A DNA stretch of 5,484 nt from contig JBBDWN010000055.1 of NCBI GenBank assembly GCA_040902855.1, positions 1-5,484 of the forward strand, in the 5' to 3' direction. Position 1 is the first letter of the stretch. Each line of letters opens with the position of its first letter. This document shows, piece by piece, positions 1-4,535 of this stretch. The position numbers and the translations under genes are program-made. The stretch comes from DATHWB01 sp040902855. GTDB lineage: Bacteria; Actinomycetota; Acidimicrobiia; Spongiisociales; ZC4RG35. Below the pieces are notes generated by a model. The model did no database searches. It was not told the DNA's origin and saw nothing but the letters and a program-made list of their open reading frames with translations.

Positions 1-1038
1 GTAGCCGGCGTCGACCAGCATTCGAGCGTCGCGGGCGAAGGTCGCCGCATCACACGACACCGAGACGAGCACAGCAGGGCCGGCGGCGACCAGGGCATTC
101 ACCGCTTCCGGGCCGAGACCGGTACGTGGCGGGTCGACGACCATCACATCCGGACGCACATCGAGCTTCTTCAGCCCCGGCACGGCAGGCATCGCCAGCA
201 CTCTTGCTCCGGGAACGTTCTGGCGGAAGTCCGCTACGGCGTTGCGGCTCGACTCGATCGCGGTGACGTCGTCGCACCTGGCTCCCACCGTGGCGGCGAA
301 CAGCCCGACTCCGGCGAAGACGTCTACGAACGACCCGCCACTGGGACTGGCCTCGCCGACGAGTCGCACCAGCGTCTCGGCACCCTCGGTGTTGGGTTGA
401 AAGAAGGCACGGCCTGTGATCTGGAAACGGACACCGCCAACGATCTCCGTGATGATCGCTTCGTTGGCATGGCCCTCTCCGATGATCACGGCCTCCCCCG
501 TGCGGAGCCCGGCCCGCAGCGTGAGTTCCGAATCGGTCGGATGACCCATCACATCGTCGAGTAGAGCGACGACAGAAGGCGCGGCGAGCAGACACTCGGA
601 GATCACGACGAGATCGTGGCTCCCTGCTCGATGGAATCCCGGGCCGCTGGGGGATGGGTGGAGGTCGAGCCGGTTGCGGTAGCCGAAGTCCGGTCCCGGG
701 GTCTCGATCGGCCGCACTTCGACCGATCCGAATCGTCCGATGCGGGCGAGAGCCGCTTCGACCGCTCCCTGCTTCCATCCCGCCTGGACTTGGCGGGGAA
801 CCATCTGCCAGGTGCACCCGCCGCATTCTGCGGCATGGCGGCACGGCATCGGGATCCGGTCGGGTGACGGCGTCTCGATCGCGAGAAGCCTCGCCCGGGC
901 GAAGCGACGCTTGGCCACGATGACCTCCACATCGACGACGTCGCCGGGAATGGCCCCCGCCACGAACGTCGCCTTCCCGTCGAGCCGGCCGATGCCTTCA
1001 CCCTCCGAGCCGACAGCGTCGATCTCGAGGCGAGTCAC
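1..1038 (-). CDS. TrmA/RlmD-family class I SAM-dependent RNA uracil-C5 methyltransferase (3' end outside window)
   Basis: Partial gene: 346 codons from a GTG start are visible and the C-terminus lies beyond base 1. The family makes 5-methyluridine in tRNA or 23S rRNA using S-adenosylmethionine; which uridine cannot be decided here. Residues 1-55 form a TRAM-like RNA-binding domain (EGEGIGRLDGK). Cys66, Cys72, Cys75 (CRHAAECGGC) and Cys149 (SECLLA) fit the [4Fe-4S] ligands of RumA/RlmD. YRNRLDLH at 120-127 and FFQPN at 212-216 are family signatures. SAM motif I is VDVFAGVGLF at 238-247, motif IV is VDPPRTGL at 301-308, and the catalytic Cys329 lies in SCDAATFARD (usual form SCNPATLARD). The expected C-terminal catalytic Glu is outside the window. 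The start overlaps the stop of the DUF2017 gene as GTGA and has no Shine-Dalgarno, so translation is probably coupled. Family call is secure; substrate unknown. Confidence 0.93.
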   Translation of the reverse strand, partial: MTRLEIDAVGSEGEGIGRLDGKATFVAGAIPGDVVDVEVIVAKRRFARARLLAIETPSPDRIPMPCRHAAECGGCTWQMVPRQVQAGWKQGAVEAALARIGRFGSVEVRPIETPGPDFGYRNRLDLHPSPSGPGFHRAGSHDLVVISECLLAAPSVVALLDDVMGHPTDSELTLRAGLRTGEAVIIGEGHANEAIITEIVGGVRFQITGRAFFQPNTEGAETLVRLVGEASPSGGSFVDVFAGVGLFAATVGARCDDVTAIESSRNAVADFRQNVPGARVLAMPAVPGLKKLDVRPDVMVVDPPRTGLGPEAVNALVAAGPAVLVSVSCDAATFARDARMLVDAGY

Positions 1039-1490
1039 GACTGCATCGCCGTGAGCAGCAGGAGTTGAAGTTCGGCCAGCGTGTCGAGAACGATGGCGTC
1101 GGTGTGGTCGAGGCCGGCGTAGTCCGACTCCACTTCGACACCGAGTCTCGCTGCCAGCGCCAGACGGATCTCGACCAGTACTCGCAAAATCCCGTGTGCT
1201 TCGGCGGTGCTGACGACCACCCCGTCGGCTGCCGAGTCGAGGACGATGCCGAATGCCGATCGATCGGCTGCACGGGACTGGTCGAGCTCGCCCTCCATCC
1301 AACGCCAGTACTCGTCGTTGGCCTCGTCGTCTTCGGGGTAGATCGCCACATGGAAGCGTCCCGCGGCCGGGTCGGCGTCGTTGGCGCCCACGTGGTCGAG
1401 GGCAGTCGGCACGTCTTTGAGGAATCCGACGAGACCTTCCGGCAGCGTGATCCGGATTCCGTCGGCGGTGGGAACGAAGAGGTCCGTCAC
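1035..1490 (-). CDS. DUF2017 family protein
   Basis: A 151-residue acidic protein that I recognise as the DUF2017 family from its sequence and its position directly after clpS, an arrangement common in Actinomycetota. No biochemical function is established to my knowledge. Visible parts: an N-terminal beta-like segment (DGIRITLPEGLVGFLKDV, 10-27), an acidic stretch with YPEDDEANDEYWRWMEGEL (51-69), and a helical C-terminal half with LRVLVEIRLALAARLGVE (102-119) and DTLAELQLLLLTAM (136-149). There is no signal peptide, membrane segment or metal-binding cluster. The GTG start at 1490 is chosen because it overlaps the clpS stop as GTGA; the frame is open further upstream to 1691, but that would lie inside clpS out of frame and looks unlike protein. 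No Shine-Dalgarno precedes the start, so coupling to clpS is likely. Its stop overlaps the methyltransferase start by the same four bases. Confidence 0.85.
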   Translation of the reverse strand: MTDLFVPTADGIRITLPEGLVGFLKDVPTALDHVGANDADPAAGRFHVAIYPEDDEANDEYWRWMEGELDQSRAADRSAFGIVLDSAADGVVVSTAEAHGILRVLVEIRLALAARLGVEVESDYAGLDHTDAIVLDTLAELQLLLLTAMQS

Positions 1491-1786
1491 TTCTCGAGCG
1501 TCGCCCACAGGCCGTGGCGATGCAGCCGGTAGCAGTCCATCTCGGCCTGCTCGCGCGGTCCGTCGTTGACGATTGCGCGCCCCTCGTGGTGGATCTGGGA
1601 GGTGAGCTTCTCGGCCTTCTCCTTGGAGTGACCGAACAATTCGCGCAGCACCCAGATCACGTAGTCGAACAGGTTCACGGGATCGTTCCACACGACGACC
1701 TTCCAGGTCAGGTCGGTGTCAACGGATTCGTCGACGTCGGGGTTCACGACCGGTGCCTGCGGCATGGCCAGCGCTTCGAAGCTCAT
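1487..1786 (-). CDS. clpS: ATP-dependent Clp protease adaptor ClpS
   Basis: A 99-residue adaptor that delivers proteins with destabilising N-terminal residues (N-end rule) to the ClpA/ClpC unfoldase in the cytosol. Residues 1-26 are a flexible acidic tail that would enter the unfoldase pore. The core runs from TWKVVVWNDPVNLFDYV (27-43) to HGLWATLEK (91-99). By alignment with E. coli ClpS, the binding-pocket residues Asn34, Asp35 and His66 are all present (WNDP and QIHHEG). The position of gatekeeper Met40 is Phe here, in NLF. Length is normal for the family. The ATG at 1786 has no good Shine-Dalgarno: GGAGG at 1811-1807 is 20 nt away. Instead the ATG overlaps the stop of a possible 13-codon leader ORF (ATGA), which suggests reinitiation. 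An internal ATG at codon 8 also lacks a ribosome site. First well-defined gene of the operon clpS, DUF2017, RNA methyltransferase. Confidence 0.96.
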   Translation of the reverse strand: MSFEALAMPQAPVVNPDVDESVDTDLTWKVVVWNDPVNLFDYVIWVLRELFGHSKEKAEKLTSQIHHEGRAIVNDGPREQAEMDCYRLHRHGLWATLEK

Positions 1787-1824
1787 CGGCCCCGATGGTA
1801 GGTCAGCCTCCGAAGTCCTGGCAC
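1783..1824 (-). CDS. possible 13-codon leader ORF upstream of clpS
   Basis: A GTG at 1824-1822 lies 8 nt after a perfect AAGGAGG and opens a short frame encoding MPGLRRLTYHRGR. Its TGA at 1785-1783 overlaps the clpS ATG as ATGA. The frame differs from clpS, so it is not an N-terminal extension. Four of its 13 residues are arginine (codons CGG, AGG, CGG, CGA). I infer that it loads ribosomes for clpS by termination and reinitiation, because clpS has no usable site of its own. Whether the peptide has any function is unknown, and a chance ORF beside a relic ribosome site is possible. Confidence 0.45.
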   Translation of the reverse strand: MPGLRRLTYHRGR

Positions 1825-1832
1825 CTGCGATG

Positions 1833-1839
1833 CCTCCTT
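1833..1839 (-). promoter_or_regulatory. strong Shine-Dalgarno (AAGGAGG) ahead of the clpS leader ORF
   Basis: AAGGAGG on the minus strand is a complete match to the 16S anti-SD sequence. It is 8 nt from the GTG at 1824 but 46 nt from the clpS ATG, so it serves the leader ORF and not clpS directly. It is the best ribosome site in the minus-strand operon. Confidence 0.6.
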
Positions 1840-1862
1840 GAATTAAAGATTCAAAACAGGAG
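1834..1862 (-). promoter_or_regulatory. candidate SD-sequestering hairpin in the clpS leader
   Basis: On the minus-strand RNA, TTGAAT (1854-1849) pairs perfectly with ATTCAA (1843-1838) across a 5-nt loop (CTTTA). Outside this, CTCC (1862-1859) pairs with GGAG (1837-1834) of the Shine-Dalgarno, leaving a 4-nt bulge (TGTT) on the left side. The whole AAGGAG would then be base-paired. The weak A/U-rich stem in a GC-rich genome could open with heat or ligand. The same inverted repeat could instead be a DNA operator. The RNA role requires a transcription start above 1862, which is not shown. Confidence 0.4.
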
Positions 1863-1890
1863 TTGACGTTGTTTTACGTTCGACTACAAA
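1863..1890 (+). promoter_or_regulatory. candidate promoter for the 1919-3144 gene pair
   Basis: TTGACG (1863-1868) matches the -35 consensus at five of six positions. TACAAA (1885-1890) matches the -10 at four of six, with a 16-bp spacer. An AT-rich stretch lies just upstream. A start near 1897 would leave a leader of about 22 nt carrying the AGGAG ribosome site. Placed by eye; no experimental support. Confidence 0.45.
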
Positions 1891-1908
1891 GTCATACGTC
1901 CATGGAAC

Positions 1909-1913
1909 AGGAG
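1909..1913 (+). promoter_or_regulatory. ribosome binding site AGGAG
   Basis: AGGAG ends 5 nt before the ATG at 1919 and fixes that start for the small protein gene. Confidence 0.75.
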
Positions 1914-1918
1914 CGAGC

Positions 1919-2212
1919 ATGAACCCCGACCACCCCGACCTCGTCGAGATCGACCTCCACATCCGCAACCACCTCGACCGGGTGCTGCGCGCCGAGCAGG
2001 AGGCGGCAGACCTGAGCAGGCGGAGGTCAGCCATACTCCGCGATCGACTCATCGACCTGGAGGAACGGTGCGAGACCGTCGTCATCTCGCATGCCGGCGG
2101 TGAGACCGCCGGAGTCGTCGAAAGCGTCGGAGCCGACCACATCGATCTGGCGACGGCATCCGGGCCGATGATCCTCTCGATCGGCACGATGTTCGGGGTG
2201 AGAGCACTGTGA
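1919..2212 (+). CDS. small helical/Sm-like protein of unknown function, partner of the downstream ATPase
   Basis: A 97-residue protein with no named family that I can assign. Residues 8-50 (from LVEIDLHI to DLEER) are rich in Leu, Arg and Glu and should form long amphipathic helices or a coiled coil. Residues 51-97 read as short beta strands with turns (CETVVISHAGG, TAGVVESVGADHIDLATA, GPMILSIGTMFGVRAL), a pattern resembling Sm-like or small beta-barrel domains. The fold is inferred from pattern only. There is no signal peptide or membrane segment, so it is probably cytosolic. The start is supported by AGGAG with 5-nt spacing and a candidate promoter. The stop overlaps the GTG of the CpaE-like gene as GTGA, which suggests coupled translation and a shared function or complex. 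Confidence is high that it is a gene and low on its role. Confidence 0.8.
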   Translation: MNPDHPDLVEIDLHIRNHLDRVLRAEQEAADLSRRRSAILRDRLIDLEERCETVVISHAGGETAGVVESVGADHIDLATASGPMILSIGTMFGVRAL

Positions 2213-3144
2213 GGCCGGCGATCGCAACCGTGATCGGATCCGGATGGGAACCGCGGTTGGTGGACCACGCCAGGGCGACCGGACTCGCTCGGCTCGTCGG
2301 CCGCTGTTGTGACCTCGCCGGTCTCGCCGATGTCGCCCGCCGCGCCGACGCGGTCTTCATCGGATCGGAATCACACTGGCTCACGCATGCCGACCTCGGT
2401 CATCTCGCATTGGAGACGCGCCTCATCGGAGTCGCCTCCGACGCGCCCGGGGCCCGGCTGCTGGGTCGGGCCGGAGTGACCGATGTCATCGACGCGGCCA
2501 CTCCCCCGGCGGGGATGCTCTCCATCGCCCTGAGCACCCCGGCGCAGACACCCGGCCGCCTCATCGAGGTGACGGGACCACGCGGCGCCCCCGGACGGAG
2601 CGAAGTCGCCCTCGCCCTTGTCTACGCGCTCGGATGTGGCGTTCGACTGGTCGAGGTCGACGCGGCCGCACCGTCACTGGGACTCCGTATGGGACTGGCG
2701 CCGTCGCAAGTCAGGGCGGTCGCCGACCTCGGAGATGTCTCGCTCGATCCCGCCCCGGTCGGGACCGCCCCGGTGAGCGTCGACCAGATCGTTGCACACG
2801 TCGAAAGAGCGAGGTCGACAAACGCCGTGACCGTCCTCGATACCGGACCCGATTCGACCCTGCATCGAGTGATCGACCTCGACGATGTCGTCTTCGTCGG
2901 CGAAGCGACCGACGTCGGGGTGGTCCGTCTCGCCCGGCTCTGTGACGTGTGGCTCGGACCCACGCCGCGGCTCGTCATCAACCGACACCGACCCGATCAG
3001 GACCTTCGACGTGTCAGGCGCGCCACCGGACTGGAGCCCTCTGCCGTGATCCCCAACCTTCCGATGCCGGACTCGGGACGAAAACCCTCCCCGGAGATGC
3101 GGTCCGCGCTGCGGACCGTCCTCGCTCAGCGGACGGCTTTGTAG
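2209..3144 (+). CDS. CpaE/MinD-like (SIMIBI) P-loop protein with arginine-substituted Walker A
   Basis: A 311-residue protein. Residues 1-115 resemble the receiver-like N-terminal domain of CpaE/TadZ-type proteins (IATVIGSGWEPRLVDHA, then ADAVFIGSE and RLIGVASD), without an obvious phosphoacceptor pattern. Residues 118-290 look like a MinD/ParA-type domain. The P-loop is TGPRGAPGRSEVAL (122-135), VEVDAAAPSLGLRMGL (148-163) follows, VLDTG (209-213) fits switch II/Walker B, and LVINRH (255-260) fits the family's base-contact Asn-Arg. Compared with the deviant Walker A KGGxGKTT, both lysines are Arg (125 and 130) and the last Thr is Glu132, so ATP hydrolysis may be weak or absent. CpaE proteins place pilus machinery and MinD-type proteins place septa; no tad/cpa genes are present here, so the role is open. 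The GTG start overlaps the upstream stop (GTGA), with GGGGTGAG just before it. The 3' end overlaps convergent pheA by 19 bp. Confidence 0.8.
   Translation: MRPAIATVIGSGWEPRLVDHARATGLARLVGRCCDLAGLADVARRADAVFIGSESHWLTHADLGHLALETRLIGVASDAPGARLLGRAGVTDVIDAATPPAGMLSIALSTPAQTPGRLIEVTGPRGAPGRSEVALALVYALGCGVRLVEVDAAAPSLGLRMGLAPSQVRAVADLGDVSLDPAPVGTAPVSVDQIVAHVERARSTNAVTVLDTGPDSTLHRVIDLDDVVFVGEATDVGVVRLARLCDVWLGPTPRLVINRHRPDQDLRRVRRATGLEPSAVIPNLPMPDSGRKPSPEMRSALRTVLAQRTAL
3100..3118 (-). terminator. possible terminator hairpin for pheA, inside the facing gene
   Basis: A perfect 8-bp inverted repeat with a 3-nt loop (CGGTCCGC, loop, GCGGACCG) begins 7 nt after the pheA stop on the minus strand. A TTTT run follows only about 15 nt later (3084-3081), so it is not a classic intrinsic terminator, although hairpins with poor T-tracts are described in actinobacteria. 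It lies within the codons of the plus-strand ATPase gene. A chance GC-rich palindrome is a real alternative. Confidence 0.35.
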
Positions 3145-3935
3145 GTTCCAAGAAAGCGGATGTCGCCGAGGGACGACGGACGGGGGTTGAAGACCCGTTC
3201 CAGCCCTCCCGGCTCGTGGGAAAGGTCCACGAAAAACCGGTACTGCCACGCATCGTCGGCGGGACGCGACTCGATCCTGGTCAGGTTCGCGCCGCGTAGA
3301 CCCAACTCTGTCAGCGCCAGCGCCAGCGCACCGGGAGTGTGGGCGGTCGTGAAGGCGACAGTGGACTTGTCCGCCTCGTCGCTGATCTCGGTCGCCCCGG
3401 GAGCAACCACCACGAACCGTGTCGTGTTGTGCTCGCGGTCGACGACGTCGCGCGCCAGCACTTCGAGGCCATTGGGTTCGGCTGCTCGTTCAGGGCCGAG
3501 CGCCGCCTCGGACGGGTCGGCACGATCTGCGACCAGTCGGACTGCGCCGGCCGTGTCGTGTTCCGGCATCGCAGTCCAGCCGTGGCGACCGATGAACGTC
3601 TCGGCCTGGGACAGCGCCTCGGGATGCGAGTGCACCGTCTTGATCGTGTCGATGGTGGTTCCGGGTGAAACCAGCAGGCAGTGACGGACCTCGACGAGGT
3701 GCTCGGCCACGATGTGGACGTTGCCTGGCAGCAGACGGTCGAGGACCGGCAGGACGCTCCCGGTCGTGGAGTTCTCGATCGGCAGCACCAGCCGTTCGAC
3801 TTCGCCGGCGCGGAGAGCGTCGAACGCCGAAGAGAACGTCTCGAAGCCCAGCCGATTGCCGGCGGGAAAGAGCTCGGAACTCGCCTGGTCCGAGTAGGAG
3901 AAGCGTTCGCCCTGGAAGCCGATGTTCATGATCAC
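3126..3935 (-). CDS. pheA: prephenate dehydratase with C-terminal ACT domain
   Basis: A monofunctional 269-residue enzyme that converts prephenate to phenylpyruvate, the committed step to phenylalanine, in the cytosol. The catalytic domain spans about 1-180: GFQGERFSYSD at 6-16, LPIENSTTGSV at 51-61, VHSHPEALSQ at 101-110, DTAGA at 127-131, and NTTRF at 170-174, whose Thr172 corresponds to the catalytic Thr of the TRF motif. The ACT domain covers 190-269 with GALALAL (202-208) and ESRP (222-225), the motifs tied to phenylalanine feedback inhibition, and ends RFLGTYKAVR. There is no chorismate mutase domain. The GTG at 3935 is preferred because AGGG lies 5 nt upstream; an ATG two codons later (3929) is the alternative. 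The gene starts 27 bp after the lipoprotein stop and may share its transcript. The 3' end overlaps the facing ATPase gene by 19 bp. Confidence 0.96.
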   Translation of the reverse strand: MIMNIGFQGERFSYSDQASSELFPAGNRLGFETFSSAFDALRAGEVERLVLPIENSTTGSVLPVLDRLLPGNVHIVAEHLVEVRHCLLVSPGTTIDTIKTVHSHPEALSQAETFIGRHGWTAMPEHDTAGAVRLVADRADPSEAALGPERAAEPNGLEVLARDVVDREHNTTRFVVVAPGATEISDEADKSTVAFTTAHTPGALALALTELGLRGANLTRIESRPADDAWQYRFFVDLSHEPGGLERVFNPRPSSLGDIRFLGTYKAVR

Positions 3936-3962
3936 CCGAACCCTAGAACGCTGTGACGCGGC

Positions 3963-4454
3963 TCAGTCCGTCAAGCCGAACGACCCGAGGACTTCACCGC
4001 AGATCGCAAGGGCGTCGTCAAAACCCGGGGCTTCGGATGGGACGATCGGGAATGGGGTGGTGGAGAAGTCGGGAGCCGGATCCGGAAAGTCGGAGATCCC
4101 TTCGGCCCGCATGCACTCGGCGAACGCTCCCAATCGTTCTGCGACGAGGACCCGCACTTCGGGATCGACGGCGAGGTCGACGACCGAAGATTCGCCGAGC
4201 AGCGGGGCGCACTCCACGACGGCCGCCCTCACGGTCGGGTCCGTGGTGTCGAGTGACTGGGCCAGCCCTCCGTACCGCGGATTGCCCACGGCGTCGAGCG
4301 GCACNNNNNNNNNNNNNNNNNNNNNNNNNNNNNNNNNNNNNNNNNNNNNNNNNNNNNNNNNNNNNNNNNNNNNNNNNNNNNNNNNNNNNNNNNNNNNNNN
4401 NNNNGCACATCCCACAACAAGCGCGACGGCAACAGCCAGGAGAGGGGGACGCAT
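3963..4454 (-). CDS. secreted lipoprotein with CMR...FPDP motif (interrupted by assembly gap)
   Basis: The right part encodes a short type II signal peptide, MRPPLLAVAVALVVGC, with lipobox VVGC and lipidated Cys16; residue 17 must be Ala (GCN). The sequence then enters 100 N. The left part continues in frame and carries FAECMRAEGISDFPDP, a motif that I know from many uncharacterised actinobacterial lipoproteins, followed by GFDDALAICGEVLG. Before it, PTVRAAVVECAPLLGES looks like the end of a similar first unit. The mature protein would be anchored on the outer face of the membrane. No function is known. The ATG at 4454 is chosen because the signal peptide begins there; an ATG at 4514 would add a non-signal extension without a ribosome site. 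The gap length is unknown, so joining both sides into one gene is likely but not proven. It follows the Fe-S gene by 81 bp and precedes pheA by 27 bp. Confidence 0.75.
   Translation of the reverse strand: MRPPLLAVAVALVVGCXXXXXXXXXXXXXXXXXXXXXXXXXXXXXXXXXXVPLDAVGNPRYGGLAQSLDTTDPTVRAAVVECAPLLGESSVVDLAVDPEVRVLVAERLGAFAECMRAEGISDFPDPAPDFSTTPFPIVPSEAPGFDDALAICGEVLGSFGLTD
4305..4404. other. assembly gap (100 N)
   Basis: Exactly 100 consecutive N, the customary placeholder for a scaffold gap of unknown size. The true length and content are unknown, so the reading frame across it is not evidence in itself. It falls just after the lipobox codon of the lipoprotein gene. Confidence 0.98.
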
Positions 4455-4455
4455 G

Positions 4456-4503
4456 AGCCCTGAAGGGTACCGGTGAGCTGGTGAAGCCCTGACGCCGGGT
4501 ACC
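4456..4503. repeat. imperfect tandem duplication upstream of the lipoprotein start
   Basis: AGCCCTGA occurs at 4456-4463 and 4485-4492, and GGGTACC follows each copy at 4465-4471 and 4497-4503 (separations of 1 and 4 nt). On the minus strand the unit reads GGTACCC, then TCAGGGCT, and the second copy abuts the lipoprotein ATG at 4454, so its AGGG is the only SD-like sequence there. Because GGTACC is palindromic, GGTACCGG (4466-4473) can also pair with CCGGGTACC (4495-4503) with one bulged base, making a hairpin in the 81-bp spacer. There is no T-tract, so I do not call it a terminator. Confidence 0.6.
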
Positions 4504-4535
4504 AATTCGAGCATCCGGGGGAGGTGCCGGGGTGA

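Noticed and set aside
50..844. A 264-codon minus-strand frame within the methyltransferase gene
   Set aside because: It is an Arg/Ser/Pro-rich out-of-frame translation. The correct frame carries all the methyltransferase motifs from 1038 to the left edge without a stop.
1065..1532. Long open frame on the plus strand opposite DUF2017 and clpS; similar frames at 3160-3684 and 4563-5111
   Set aside because: These mirror well-supported genes on the other strand, as expected in high-GC DNA. They have no family signature or ribosome site.
1035..1691. A longer 218-codon reading of the DUF2017 gene
   Set aside because: The extra 67 residues overlap clpS out of frame and are Arg/Pro-rich shadow sequence. 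The GTG at 1490 forms a GTGA overlap and starts the family-like part.
1842..1847. TTTAAT on the minus strand as a -10 for clpS
   Set aside because: It matches five of six bases, but transcription would then start within the AAGGAGG site, and no -35 lies at the right distance. It is better explained as the loop and arm of the inverted repeat, though not excluded.
3969..3974. TTGACG on the minus strand as a possible -35 for a pheA promoter
   Set aside because: No acceptable -10 lies at 16-18 bp; the hexamer is part of the last codons of the lipoprotein gene.
4301..4408. GCAC on both sides of the N run, as if contig ends overlapped
   Set aside because: Four bases are too few to show overlap; the match is easily chance.
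4466..4503. GGTACC hairpin as a terminator of the Fe-S gene
   Set aside because: The loop is about 21 nt, the stem has a bulge and no T-run follows, so it is recorded only as a repeat.
4455..4514. An upstream ATG (4514) giving the lipoprotein 20 more residues
   Set aside because: No ribosome site precedes it, the added residues do not form a signal peptide, and the lipobox distance fits the ATG at 4454.
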